Part shown: positions 49,501-60,000 of the stretch, piece after piece
How the letters are laid out: each line of letters begins with the position of its first letter
How positions within the stretch are numbered: position 1 is the stretch's first letter
Assembly (NCBI GenBank): GCA_017506865.1
Contig: JAFCMP010000019.1
Location: 431,526 to 495,525 of the forward strand
DNA length: 64,000 bases
Direction: 5' to 3'
DNA from: Tribonema minus
Taxonomy: Eukaryota > Sar > Xanthophyceae > Tribonematales > Tribonemataceae
Notes under the pieces: generated by a model
What the model was told of the DNA's origin: nothing
The model's database searches: none
What the model saw: only the letters and a program-made list of their open reading frames with translations
Position numbers and translations under genes: made by a program

Positions 49501-52351
49501 CTGGTCACATGGCACAGAGCAAGGGTGACAGAGCCGCGCCGCGGCGCCCGCAACTTGATGCATAAGCGTGCGCAATGCTGCGCCCAGTGCCGACCGCATT
49601 GCACACGGTGTGCGCTGCGGACAAGCCACCCACAGCACTGGCCGCTGCCCCCTCCCCCTCCCCCCTCTCCCCCCAAAACCACCAACACGTGGTGTCCCCC
49701 CCCTCCCCCCCCCCCTCCCCCCTCCTGCCAGCCCGGAGCGCAACTGCAGGGACGTCACACGCGCACTGCACACCCCAAAGTCAATCTCTACAGCAAACTT
49801 CAAACATTACTTCAATTGTGGACACTCACATTTCACCACCGGGCGGAACTGCGCCCCCGGCGACGTCCTCCCCATGCCCTGCACCTGCGCGCCGGGGCGC
49901 GGCATCGCCATCTTGTCAGCGCCGCCACGCATGTCGCCGCCGCCGCCGCCGCCGCCAACGCCGCCGCCGCTGAACATGCCCATCTGCGGCATGAGGAGCC
50001 CGAGGCCCGCCTGCTCGAGGCCGCCGCCGCCGCCGCCGCGCGCACTGCCAGGGTGCTGCTGCTGCGGCGGCATCTGCCCGCCGCTGCCGCGCTGCTGCTG
50101 CTGCATGTGCGCGCCCTGCGAGCGAGACGCCCGATGCGTGGTGTCAGTTGCGGGCACGCTGTGAGAGTGAAGGGATATGACAATTGTGCGCCTAGCGTGC
50201 GAATGGATGATGCGCGCGACGTGGATGATGTGCAGCACTGAGGCACGCGCACGCAGGCCACGGACGCGCAGTTCAGCGGCGCCGCAGGAGGCGCCAAGTA
50301 TCACTTGAACATGAAGCATCCAGAGGAAGCATCATGCTGGAACTACGACGGCACCGCCTGCGCTGGTGGCAACATGACATCCTGTGCCTCACACAGGCAT
50401 CGTCGGCATTTGAGCTGCTAGCTCATTGCGCGCGCGCGCCGTGCGAGAGGCGCAGAACAGACGCACGTCACACGCAGCCTGCCAGAGGAGCGCTGCTGCC
50501 GCGCTGCTCACCTGAGGGGTCGGCTGCGGGGACGCGCGCAACGGCGCGCCGCCGCCGCCGCCGCCGCCGCCGCCTGGTATCATGGGCCCCCCCGGCATGC
50601 GCTGCGCGCCGCCCGGGGGGCCGAGCGCGGACGGCGGCGACGGCAGCGCATGTGCGCGGCGCTGCGCCTCCGCCTGCGCGGCGACCTTGGCGGCGTGCAC
50701 GCGGTTCATCTCCTCAATGTCACTGAGCTCGATCTTGTAGCCGTCGGGCAGGAACGTGTTGAAGCCGAGGATGAGCTTGTTGTAGCCGCGGAAGAGCGTG
50801 GAGACGCGGTCGATGACGCCCGGCGTGTCGATCGCCTGCGCCTTGAAGTTCTGAGGTGACGAGGGGCGGGGGGGGGGGGGGAGCGGGGGGGGGGGATGAG
50901 GAAGTCAGCGGCAGTGCTCGATGCTGCGTGTGCGTCGTGAAACTCAGTCCGGCGGCAAGGCCGCAGGGAGCTGGTGCCTCCAGAGCGTGAAGGGGGGGCT
51001 CGATGACGGCGAGTTGTTTGCAAGTGAGTAAGAGCGTGCGTGGTTTGGCAGTCGTCACGTCACGGCCGCTTCCACTACCAGCATCAGCTGCTCACTAGTG
51101 TTTTGTGTGCCATGGTGCTGCCGTGTTGTCGCCAGGATGTCGGCTGCTGGTCGGGCGATGACGGGGGCGTTGACACCACATGTTGGCGTGGTTTTGGGGG
51201 CATGGCATGTGTGAGCATGGTTGCGATAGCTACTCCTCAAGGGTGGCGCAACAAGTTCTTGCTGCTGGCTGCGCACCCTGCAGCTAACCTGCAGCAACCG
51301 CATGGAAGTGACGCACCGCCTGCTGCTGAGCACTGTGTTGTGGACCCTCATTCACAGCGTCACTGGGCCCGCCTGCATTCAACGGCATCAATCGATGCTT
51401 CATGGCTCGGACACCTGTGCCTGTCGGAATTGCAGCCTCACTGCAGAGCACTGCTGCGCCGCTGCTGTCGTCGTTGAGGCACGGGTTCACTGGAAACAAT
51501 GCACGTAAGTAGGTGGCCGCGTGAAATGGCAGGTGTGCACGAGCATTCGCACGCTGCGCACAGCTTTCGTGCATGTTGACGTCAGCGTCTGGTGCTGTTG
51601 GCACGCGTTTAAGCGGCGGCGCAACTTTGCACCAGGGGCTATGCACCACATGGCGCCAAGCAGCACTTGGCACGGGTGTGCACTTTCACCACCTTTTCTC
51701 AGCTCACCTTCATTATGTCCAAGAACTCATTGTAGATTTCCGGCTTGTCGCCAAACTCCATTTTTACCTGCGTGAGAGACACAGGAGCGGCGTTGGCACG
51801 GTGAGTGACGCTGCAATCACCACCAGGCAACAAGAGGCAACGAGCTGCAGCAACAAAATGCGTCGTGCGTGGGCCAGGCCGTTACCTGGTCCAGATACAG
51901 GAGAGCATCCTCCACCTTGAGCTCCCGCAGTGGGCGTCCAGCTATTGGCGGAGGCCTGCATGCACACACAGCACAAAGTGCCAGAGCAAGTCAGCCACTC
52001 TGGAGGTCAGAAGCGCGGTTTCAGGCCCTTCAAATCCGAGGAAAACTGCGCCACGAGCCGCAGGCGTGATGGGGACAGAGATGGTGCCAGCCAGCACGAG
52101 AATGCTGATTTGTTTGCAGGGTCAGCAGCACACAAGCATGTGCCGGTGCCGTTCCACTGCACCATGCACCCGCCAGCAGCAGGTTGCACTGAGTGGGATA
52201 ACATTTGCAAGAGGGTTGCCATCCTTTACCTGTTGCCTGGAGGACCCTGTCCGGGCTGGCCCTGGCCATCGCCCATTCCCATCGGCCCCTGCGGACCAAG
52301 TCCGGGACCATTGCCGCCGCCGGCAGACGGAGGCGCTCCTGCGCCCTGCAT
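38730..52351 (-). CDS. SIN3: SIN3 copy B, transcriptional corepressor scaffold (17 exons, about 1475 aa)
   Basis: Exons are 52351-52230, 51955-51886, 51767-51708, 50850-50512, 50115-49830, 49019-48805, 48293-47968, 47450-46925, 46217-46117, 45494-45365, 44668-44480, 43712-43508, 43006-42730, 42248-41904, 41009-40528, 40054-39631 and 39061-38730, all GT-AG. PAH1 spans about residues 53-135 ([25 protein letters not shown]). PAH2 spans about 316-405 ([39 protein letters not shown]). A PAH3-like block is near 530-590. The histone-deacetylase interaction region is about 635-900 ([60 protein letters not shown]). The Sin3 C-terminal region follows, then an acidic tail ending [11 protein letters not shown]3 scaffolds class I HDACs on nuclear repressors. 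Exon 15 carries one extra base in its Gly/Ala tract, so the assembled frame breaks there. This may be a sequence error in GGC repeats. Confidence 0.9.
40434..40501 (+). repeat. (CAG)n microsatellite in SIN3 copy B intron 15
   Basis: CAACAGCAG repeats on the plus strand, lying just inside the intron next to the exon 15 donor, and changing into CGG repeats. Confidence 0.85.
42585..42750 (-). repeat. Two to three units of the ~102 bp repeat in SIN3 copy B intron 13
   Basis: On the minus strand the end of exon 13 and its GTGCGTGC donor recur once clearly (about 42645) and once more diverged (about 42585-42640) downstream of the true donor at 42729. Confidence 0.7.
43224..43281 (-). repeat. Duplicated end of exon 12 (exon 12') in SIN3 copy B
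   Basis: A 58-nt stretch repeats the 3' end of exon 12 ([15 protein letters not shown]) with its GTGAGAAT donor, about 230 bp into intron 12. It is preceded by GGACAG. Its phase does not fit simple inclusion after exon 12. Copy A lacks it. Confidence 0.75.
43330..43490. repeat. ATACTTCAAGTATT microsatellite in intron 12 of SIN3 copy B
   Basis: At least seven near-identical units of ATACTTCAAGTATTCTAT, a short palindrome in tandem. A shorter version exists in copy A (30540-30630). Confidence 0.85.
44282..44350 (-). repeat. Duplicated exon end (exon 11') of SIN3 copy B
   Basis: Counterpart of 29683-29751: 69 nt, phase 0 on both sides, with donor GTGAGT. Its presence in both arms dates this copying before the inverted duplication. 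Confidence 0.8.
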
Positions 52352-53516
52352 GTATCCCGGCTAGTTGATACGTTCACAGGCCTCTGTGGGTGGCACCTGC
52401 TGGAGCACGGCCCCGCTGGTCGTCCCGAGAGGCGGAGAAGGTGTGCACCAGTCAAATGCTGGCTGCCAACGGCTAGCGCGAGGTCACGGTTGCACACCGC
52501 CAGCTGTTGGTGGTCTCAGGTTTTGTCAAGGACCGTCAAGGACAGTTCTGAACTTTGAGGAACCCGGGCTGCGAGTTTCTCTCGGCGCACAGCAAAGGGA
52601 CGAGCAGCTCTCTCCCCCACTGAAGGACAGTGTCTCACTATGCAATTGTCTGCTGTGCCACTCCTGCAACGCGTTCACCAAAGCAAAAGCAAAAGCTCGT
52701 TCTTGAACTGTCGCTGAGGGGTCAAGAAAAGGGGGGTGCCCCCAAACCCCCCAACCTTCAAAACCTCGCGATCGTTTTTTTCCCACACGCCACACCTATA
52801 TCGCAGGAAGGATCTTTGAAAATGAGACCATACCGTGTTTGTGTTGTGTTGCGTGCACGTCCCACAAAACTGCAGTGTGATGGGGCTTTACAAGCGGACT
52901 GTTGAAGTGCATCGTCATTGGCCCTGAAGGCCAGGTAGTTGTGCAAGATCCGCAAGCGCCACAACTCATATCATTGACAGCAAATGGCCCAGGCATGACC
53001 AGCGATCAGCATCAACTTTACATCAACTTTTTTTTTTTTCAACACACAAACTTGCATAGATTTTTCTGAGACATTTCCTCCCACCAAGTTGAAGTTGAAG
53101 TTGATGTTCATTTTTTGTGTGTTCCGGTGCCATTGCCTGTGGTGCTTGCCCCAAGCGCGAGACAGCAGGTCAAACACTGGGCTAACGGTCATCGCACCAG
53201 GTACGCCTCAATCAGAGCACAGAGCACAGCTTGTTTGTGTGACAAGATCACCATCCTGAATTATTTCGTTCTCCTCGCCCATCCGCATCAAGGACGCCGC
53301 AGCCTCAATGCTCACCACGTTCGATCATCTACCGCAGCACTGAGGGTTAGCATCCATCTGCTTGTGCCTGTGACTGATGCGATCTGGCTGTGAGATCGAC
53401 AACGGTGTTTGTCGGCATTGCTCCTGATCATTGTGCAGCGTAGCGCGATTGCGCAGGCATGCCTGGCAACTGAGCCTCAGGCCCGCCTCCTCCGCATCTG
53501 CTGCTGGAATGGAGAC
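52352..53516. promoter_or_regulatory. Head-to-head intergenic region between SIN3 copy B and the beta-helix membrane protein gene
   Basis: Divergent start codons lie 1.16 kb apart. The first ~370 bp next to SIN3 match the copy A upstream region. GGGGGGTGCCCCC at about 52732-52745 is a short inverted repeat, and a T run lies at 53028-53040. No defined promoter motif was recognised. Confidence 0.45.
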
Positions 53517-56500
53517 ATGCTCTGGCGACGGACCGCATGCACCTGTGTCGGCATTGCCGCAGCGGTGGCCGCACGGGCATCAGCGGCACTGCACTGCGAT
53601 GCCTGGGCATGGGCCAAAGGATCGGGCCTACAGTCACTGTTCTTCTCAGTAGCTTCTGCACAGGATCTCGATCTGCTACACGAGGGGCTCGCATGCACCC
53701 AGCGCCTCAGCTTCAACGTCACATGGACGGGCCACATTGCAGTCGCAGCGCCTCTGACAGTGAAGCGCGGCACGACGCTGACCATCAGCGGTCGCCGCAA
53801 TAGCAGCCGCGACGGCACCGCCGTGATAGACGGCCAGTCCTCCACCAGCTTGGTCCAAGTCACGGGCGGCGCGTTGCACCTCGACGGCCTACAACTGACA
53901 GGTGGCACGGCTCAGGACGGCGGCGCCATCAGCGCTCAGGGCCCTGCCGTCGTCTCCCTCACAGACTGCGAGCTCATAGGGAACAGGGCGACGTCGTTCG
54001 GCGGCGCGCTGTGGCTAGGCGACGGCGTGACCCGCGCGACGCTGCGCGGCTGCGCCCTCCGCGACAACGCCGCCGGCTCCGGCGGTGCCGTTTACGCGCA
54101 GTCTCAGCTGAGCGTCGCCGCTTCAGTATTCACTAACAACACCGCCATGGGCTACCGCTCCATCGCCTCGGCCGCGGTGGTCGCGTTCGGCGGCGCGATC
54201 GTCGCCAAGCCCGGCGCGCTGCAGGCCAGCAACACCACCTTCGAAAACAACACCGCCGCCATCGCGTTTCCCACGGGTGGGGAGCCGTGGTCCCCCGGCG
54301 ACGCTCCCGCGGTCTTTTTGTTCACTGGTGGCGGCGCGGTTTTCATCTGGGACGTGGCGGCGCCCGCCGCGCTGCACAACTGCACCTTCTCGCGCAACGC
54401 CGTGCGCGTCGCGGCGCCGCCGCCGGCGGCGGCGCTGCGCAGCGTGATAGGCGCCCCGGCGCAGCAGTTCGGCGGCGGCGCACTGTGGTCATCGGCATCG
54501 CTCCTAGAGCTGCACGGCTGCTCCTTCGAAGCCAATGTCGTGGACAACAGCGCCGCGGTGGCGCACGCGGCGGTCGGCACGTCCTACGGCGGAGCGGTGT
54601 ACGTGGAAGACGGCGCCGTGGCCGTGGCGGCGTGCGACTTCACGCGCAACGGCGCGGCGGCGCCGGCGGCGGGTGTCGCGCGCGGCGGCGCCGTGTACGC
54701 GCGCAACTCCACCGCGAACATCTCCGGCAGCACGTTCTCCGGGAACGTCGCCGCAAATCCCGCGCTGTTCTCGAAGCGCGCGCGGAACGGTCCGATTGAC
54801 GCCGCCTTCATCAACACGGAGGCGGTGACCGCGGGCGGCGGCGTGTACTTCGTGGGCGCAGCGCTGGCGCTGGACGGCAGCACCTTCCGCGGCAACCGCG
54901 CGCACAGCGGCGGCGGCCTGTGCATGTCAGCGGACGCGGAGATGTCCGGCGCGGCGGCGGCGGCGCCGTCCGTGTCGCTGAGCATCCGCGCGTGCCGCTT
55001 CACCGACAACTGGGCGAGCGTGTTTGGCGGCGCGGCGCAGCTGGCCTTCGACGTGCCGCCGCCGCGCGCGCTGCCGCGCACGGCGCTGCGCGTCGCGCGC
55101 AGCGACTTCGAGCGCAACGCCGCCAACACGGGCGGCGCGCTGCAGGTGAGCGCGCCCATCGGGTCCAATACTGCCATTGAGCTCAGCGACGTCGCCTTTA
55201 CGCGCAATGACGCGTCCTTCTCCGGCGCGCTCGACGTCACCGCCTACCGCCACCGCTATGACGCCACCGGCGCCCCCCTCAAATACGCCGCAGGCGCGCG
55301 CGAGCCCGGCTGCGACGTGCGCCTGTCGCGCTGCCGCTTCCTGAGCAATGCCGCGGCCTCCGGAGGAGCGCTGACGCTGACCGCCGCTGCTGCTGCCGAC
55401 GCGCTGACCGCCAATGGCTGCGACTTCAGCGGCAACGCCGCGGACGCGCGGCGCGGCATCGCCGCGTTTGGCGGCGCGATGCTGCTCACCGGCGCCGCCG
55501 CGCTGCGCACTTGCACCTTCGACGGCAACGCCGCGGGAGACGGCGGCGGCGCCGTAGCGCAGTACTACACGTCGTTTCAGAGCCTGGACGCGCAGGGGTG
55601 CGCCTTCGTCAACAACACGTCCGGCGCGTACGGCGGCGCGATTTACGCGTACAGCCCGGTGACAGTGCTCAACAGCACGTTCCGCGGCAACGCGGCGCGG
55701 CTCGGCGGCGGCGCGATCTGGGGCGACCTGAGCGCGCACAATGTGACGCTCGCGCGCGTCGCCTTCGACGGCAACGCCGCGCGGCAGCAGGACGGCGGCG
55801 CGCTGCTGTGGAGCACTGCCGAGACGCTGCAGGGCGAGGTGCGCGTCACGCACCACACGCTGCTGACGGACTGCGCGTTCGCGCGCAACGCGGCGGCGCG
55901 CGACGGCGGCGCGGTACGCGCTCGTAGCGTCATCGCCGAGCGCACGCGCTATGACGGCAACGCGGCGCTCGCGGGCGGCGCCGTGTGGTCCTCGTCCGTG
56001 TCGCTGGACGGGTGCGAGTTCGACGGCAACACCGCCAACAGCGGCGGCGCGGTGCTGGCGGAGCGCGCGCTGCAGGTGAGGCCGCTGAGCGATGAGGCAG
56101 GCGTGTTGAGGCGTGTGGCGCTGCAGGAGCCTCCTTTTCAATTGCCGGCTGTGTGTCTTTTGCGGTATGTTTTTGTTTTGTGGTGTTCCCCCCTGCATTG
56201 CTGTCAGGAGCAGACGGTCTTGGGGTTCAGGCGGGCGTTTACGTGATTGTTTACAGCGACCGAATGCTGCAGCGCAGAGTCAGTGGCACGCTCGTCTGAC
56301 GGCACCCATGCCTTCGGCCTTGGTTACTGTCTCAACGGCTGCAGAGTGTTCAGCCTCTGGCAGCCCCTCTTGAGCGTGCGCAAGCAACTTTTACGGCCTT
56401 AAGCTGAGGCTTACGGCCAGGCAATGTCCAGGTGTATGGCTAGGCAACACCTAGGTAGCAACACTGTGAGAGGCGATGCAGCACATCACCCATCCATTGC

Positions 56501-57001
56501 ACCGAAGATTCAAGTGTCTGCAGCGTGCAACTGTGAGCCGCATCCCATCACAATCACGGGCATGCAGTTCACAGAAGACCATGTGGTAGAGAAGACCATG
56601 CTGTGCAGTTCTGTTCTGAGGCCTAGTCAGTCCTGCTGCCGCTGCTGCTGTCTGGTGACTCGCCGCGGAGCGCTGCGGCATCAGCCTTTTTTAGCAACGC
56701 TGCAGCCTCTGTGGACGGCGCTGCAGCGACCTTCTTCAGCCTCGCGTACGCCTTGCGCTTCACTCAATGTGCTCGTGTAGACTCACACAAGACGGGTTTT
56801 GAGGACAGCAGGTTTTCGAAAATGCCAACTTGCTGTATGTTTGCAAACGTCTGTTGCTCGCGCCTGAAAAGAGGTAGACACACCAGCATGACCTATCCTT
56901 GCGCATCATGTTTGACAAGATGCTGCAATCTCCGCTGCTGCTGCTGCTGCTGTCGCTGCTGCCGCCACCGCCCCCGCCACCGCCCCCGCCGCCGCCATCG
57001 C

Positions 57002-57058
<57 letters not shown>

Positions 57059-60000
57059 TGCCGCCGCCGCTGCTGCGGCTGCCGCTGCTGCCGCGTACAG
57101 GTGCCGCAGAGCGCAGCGCCCTCATCTTTCCTGAGCAATGCTGCGACATCCGCAGGCGGCGCCATCTTCTACGTCGGCGTGGAGACGCTGGCGGGGCCGG
57201 CGCCGGCGGCGCCGCCACGCGCCGCCTTCGTGCGCAGCTCCGCCGGCTGCTGCTACAGCGCCACCAACGCGACGCACAACTGCGAGGACGTGGACGCCGC
57301 TGTGGACGCGCTCGACACGTGCTGCGCGGCGGGCACGTGGGCGGACGGGCTCACGTGCGTGCCGTGCGACGAGGGTAAGTGCGTGCGTCTCCCAAGTCAA
57401 CTTGAAAAACTATTGTAGCTGAAGTTTTTGGTACTGGCAAGGGCGCGCTTGACACGTGCTGCTCGGCCGGCATGTGGGCAAACGGGCTCAAGTGCGCGCC
57501 ATGCGACGAGGGTGCGTTTGTGCGTGCGTGCGTCTCCCGCCGACCTGACTCGAAGTATTGCCTTTATTGAAGTTGTTGGTATTGGCAAGGGGGCGCGCTC
57601 GACACGTGCTGCGCGGCCGGCACGTGGGCGGACGGGCTCACATGCGTGCCTAGCGACCAGTGTGCGTGACTTGAAGTATTGTCCGATTAAAGTTGTCGCA
57701 TGTGCTGCGCGGCAGGGACATGGGCGGACGGGCTTACGTGCATGCCGTGCAACAAGGGTGCGTGCGTACGTGCGCCTTGCGCCGAGCAACTTGAAGGATT
57801 GTGATTGAGTTGTCGAATTGACATGACTTCTACTGCGAAGTTGAAACCGTGGCTGCGAAAGCATTCACGCATCTAACATCGGGTCAGTCTGCATCTGGTG
57901 AGGGATGTGAACCACCTCACACCGGCAACAGCGGCCGTGCCGTTGTCCCAGCCTTCGCCGCGTTCCTCACAGTCAATTGATGTACACAGACGCGCACTCA
58001 AGCGCTGCACACACCCTGTGTCGATCTCTCCATGGTTTCAAGCAGCAACGTTCAACAGTGAAGTGCGCTCGCACGCTCCCGTTCCGCAGGCATGGACTGC
58101 GCGCTGCCCGGAACGGCGCTGGCGAACGTTCCGCTGCTGGAAGGCTACTGGCGCGCCACGCCCGACTCCACGATCGTGCGGCCGTGCTTCAGCGACGCGG
58201 CATGTCGGGGGGGCGACGCGGGCGCCAACGTTTCCAACTACTGCGCACAAGGATACGAGGGCCCCTGTGAGTAGCGACATGTTTGCGTGTTGTTATGTAT
58301 TACAATACTTGCAGTGTGAGTCAATGCCGAGTGCGCACGTGCGGGCTGCGGTTCACCGCGGTTCGGTAGACGTCGTGTTGGATCGGGGAAGGCGGGGGGG
58401 AGCGACGCGGGCGCCGACCTTTCCAACTACTGCCCACAAGGATACGAGGGACCTTGTGAGTAGCGAAATTGGGCCCTGTGAGCAGCGGCATTCGTGCTTG
58501 AGGTTGCGATGTGTTACATTAGAACAGTGTGGAGTTGGAGTGAGTCATTGCCGATTGCGTGCGGGGCGCGTTTCGGTAGACGCCACGCCGGATGGGGGAA
58601 GCGGGGGGAGAGGAGGGAGGGGGGCATTTGTCACTACTCCGTGGAAGGATACGAGAAACCCTGTGAGTATGTAGCGTATCTCATGCTTGGTTTTGTGGTG
58701 TAGAGATAGCACATAATAATAGTTGAGGATTTGTTGTGTGGAGCGTCACCCTTTTTGGGAAGTTATGTGTGGAGCGTCACCAGGACGCTGCGCTGCCATT
58801 TGTCAGGCATTCTTGCGATGAACGTTCATCAGTCTTATTGCCGTCACCCATCACGTGGTGGCAGCGCAGGCACTGCCGTAGCTTGATATTCAAACCTAAC
58901 TAGGTACCCCCGCAGAACAAATTTAAAGGAATGCAAGTAACTTGAAGTAAGCGCTCTTGCAACTGCTTGTGTGGCATCGTTGTGGCAGCGCTCACCATCA
59001 TTGTCAACGCTCCCTGGGGTGCGTTGATACTCGGCCCATCAGCAAACACACAGTCATACACACACATTCTCACATGCTCTCCGGGCCAGCAGCTGTACAA
59101 CCACTTGCTGCAGGAACCCTGATGGCTGATGATCTCCGCCCTGCCCCCCCCCCCCCCCTTAATCCCCCCCAAACCCCCCTACCCCCCACCTCCAGACTGC
59201 GCAGTCTGCGCCCCCGGCTACTACGCGGGCGTCGTGGCGACGTGCAGTCAGTGCTCCGACAACTGGAAGGGCGGCATCATCGTGGCAGCGCTCATCGTCG
59301 CGGTCGTCATCGGAGCGCTGCTGTGGGCGAGCGTCGCGTGCCGCCGCAGGCCGCGCTGGAGGCGCGCGTGCGGCGCGGCGGCGCGGCGCGCGCTTGGCAA
59401 GCTGCGCATCCCCATCATCGTGTACCAGGCGAGTTCTTCAACTTGAAGTTGTTGTCGCCGGCGGCGCGCAGCGGACCACAGCAGCAGCAGCAGAGTGCGC
59501 TCTGCGCCTCGTAGTGATGCGCATGTACATGTATGTTGATCGCTGCAGCGCGGACTTCTCGTGGTTCCCGTAGCGCGTGCACGGCGCAGTGTAGGGCCTA
59601 TCATTCCACAAAAGTGTAAATTGTCGTTGGCGGTTGCCTGATCAGGTGGCTGAAATTTCAGTGCATGTGAGAACATTGACAGCGCGTTGCGGTTCCGACA
59701 AAGGAGCTGCGCCACCACACTCTGATTCAGATTCAATTCCACTTCACCTCTAATCAAGGAGTCAGAGACCTTTAGTGTGTCACTGTGAGCATTCCGAGGC
59801 ACCAATGGCTCTGTGTTCAGTCTGCACGCTCATGTCAGGATCAGGGTCAGCTGTGAGCGCCGTGGCCCACTGTCGTGGCAACGTGGGGCACGGAACAGCC
59901 ATGCGGCGCCGCATTGCGCCAGCGCACGCTGACAACAATGACCCTCCGCTCACCCTCACCCCCCCCCCCCATTGCTGCAGCCCCTCCCCCCCCCCCCCCC

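Larger units (their letters stand above)
39390..52720 (-). repeat. Right arm of the SIN3 inverted duplication
   Basis: Reverse-complement counterpart of 18358-35960. Pairing is collinear: equivalent exon starts sum to about 71.1 kb before the tandem duplication of the left arm and rise from about 73.5 to 75.3 kb across the rest, as the left arm gains length. Confidence 0.9.

Noticed and set aside
54927..56198. 423-codon minus-strand ORF opposite the beta-helix exon
   Set aside because: Arg/Ala-rich shadow of the GC-rich GGA repeat codons. The plus strand has the signal peptide and repeat motifs.
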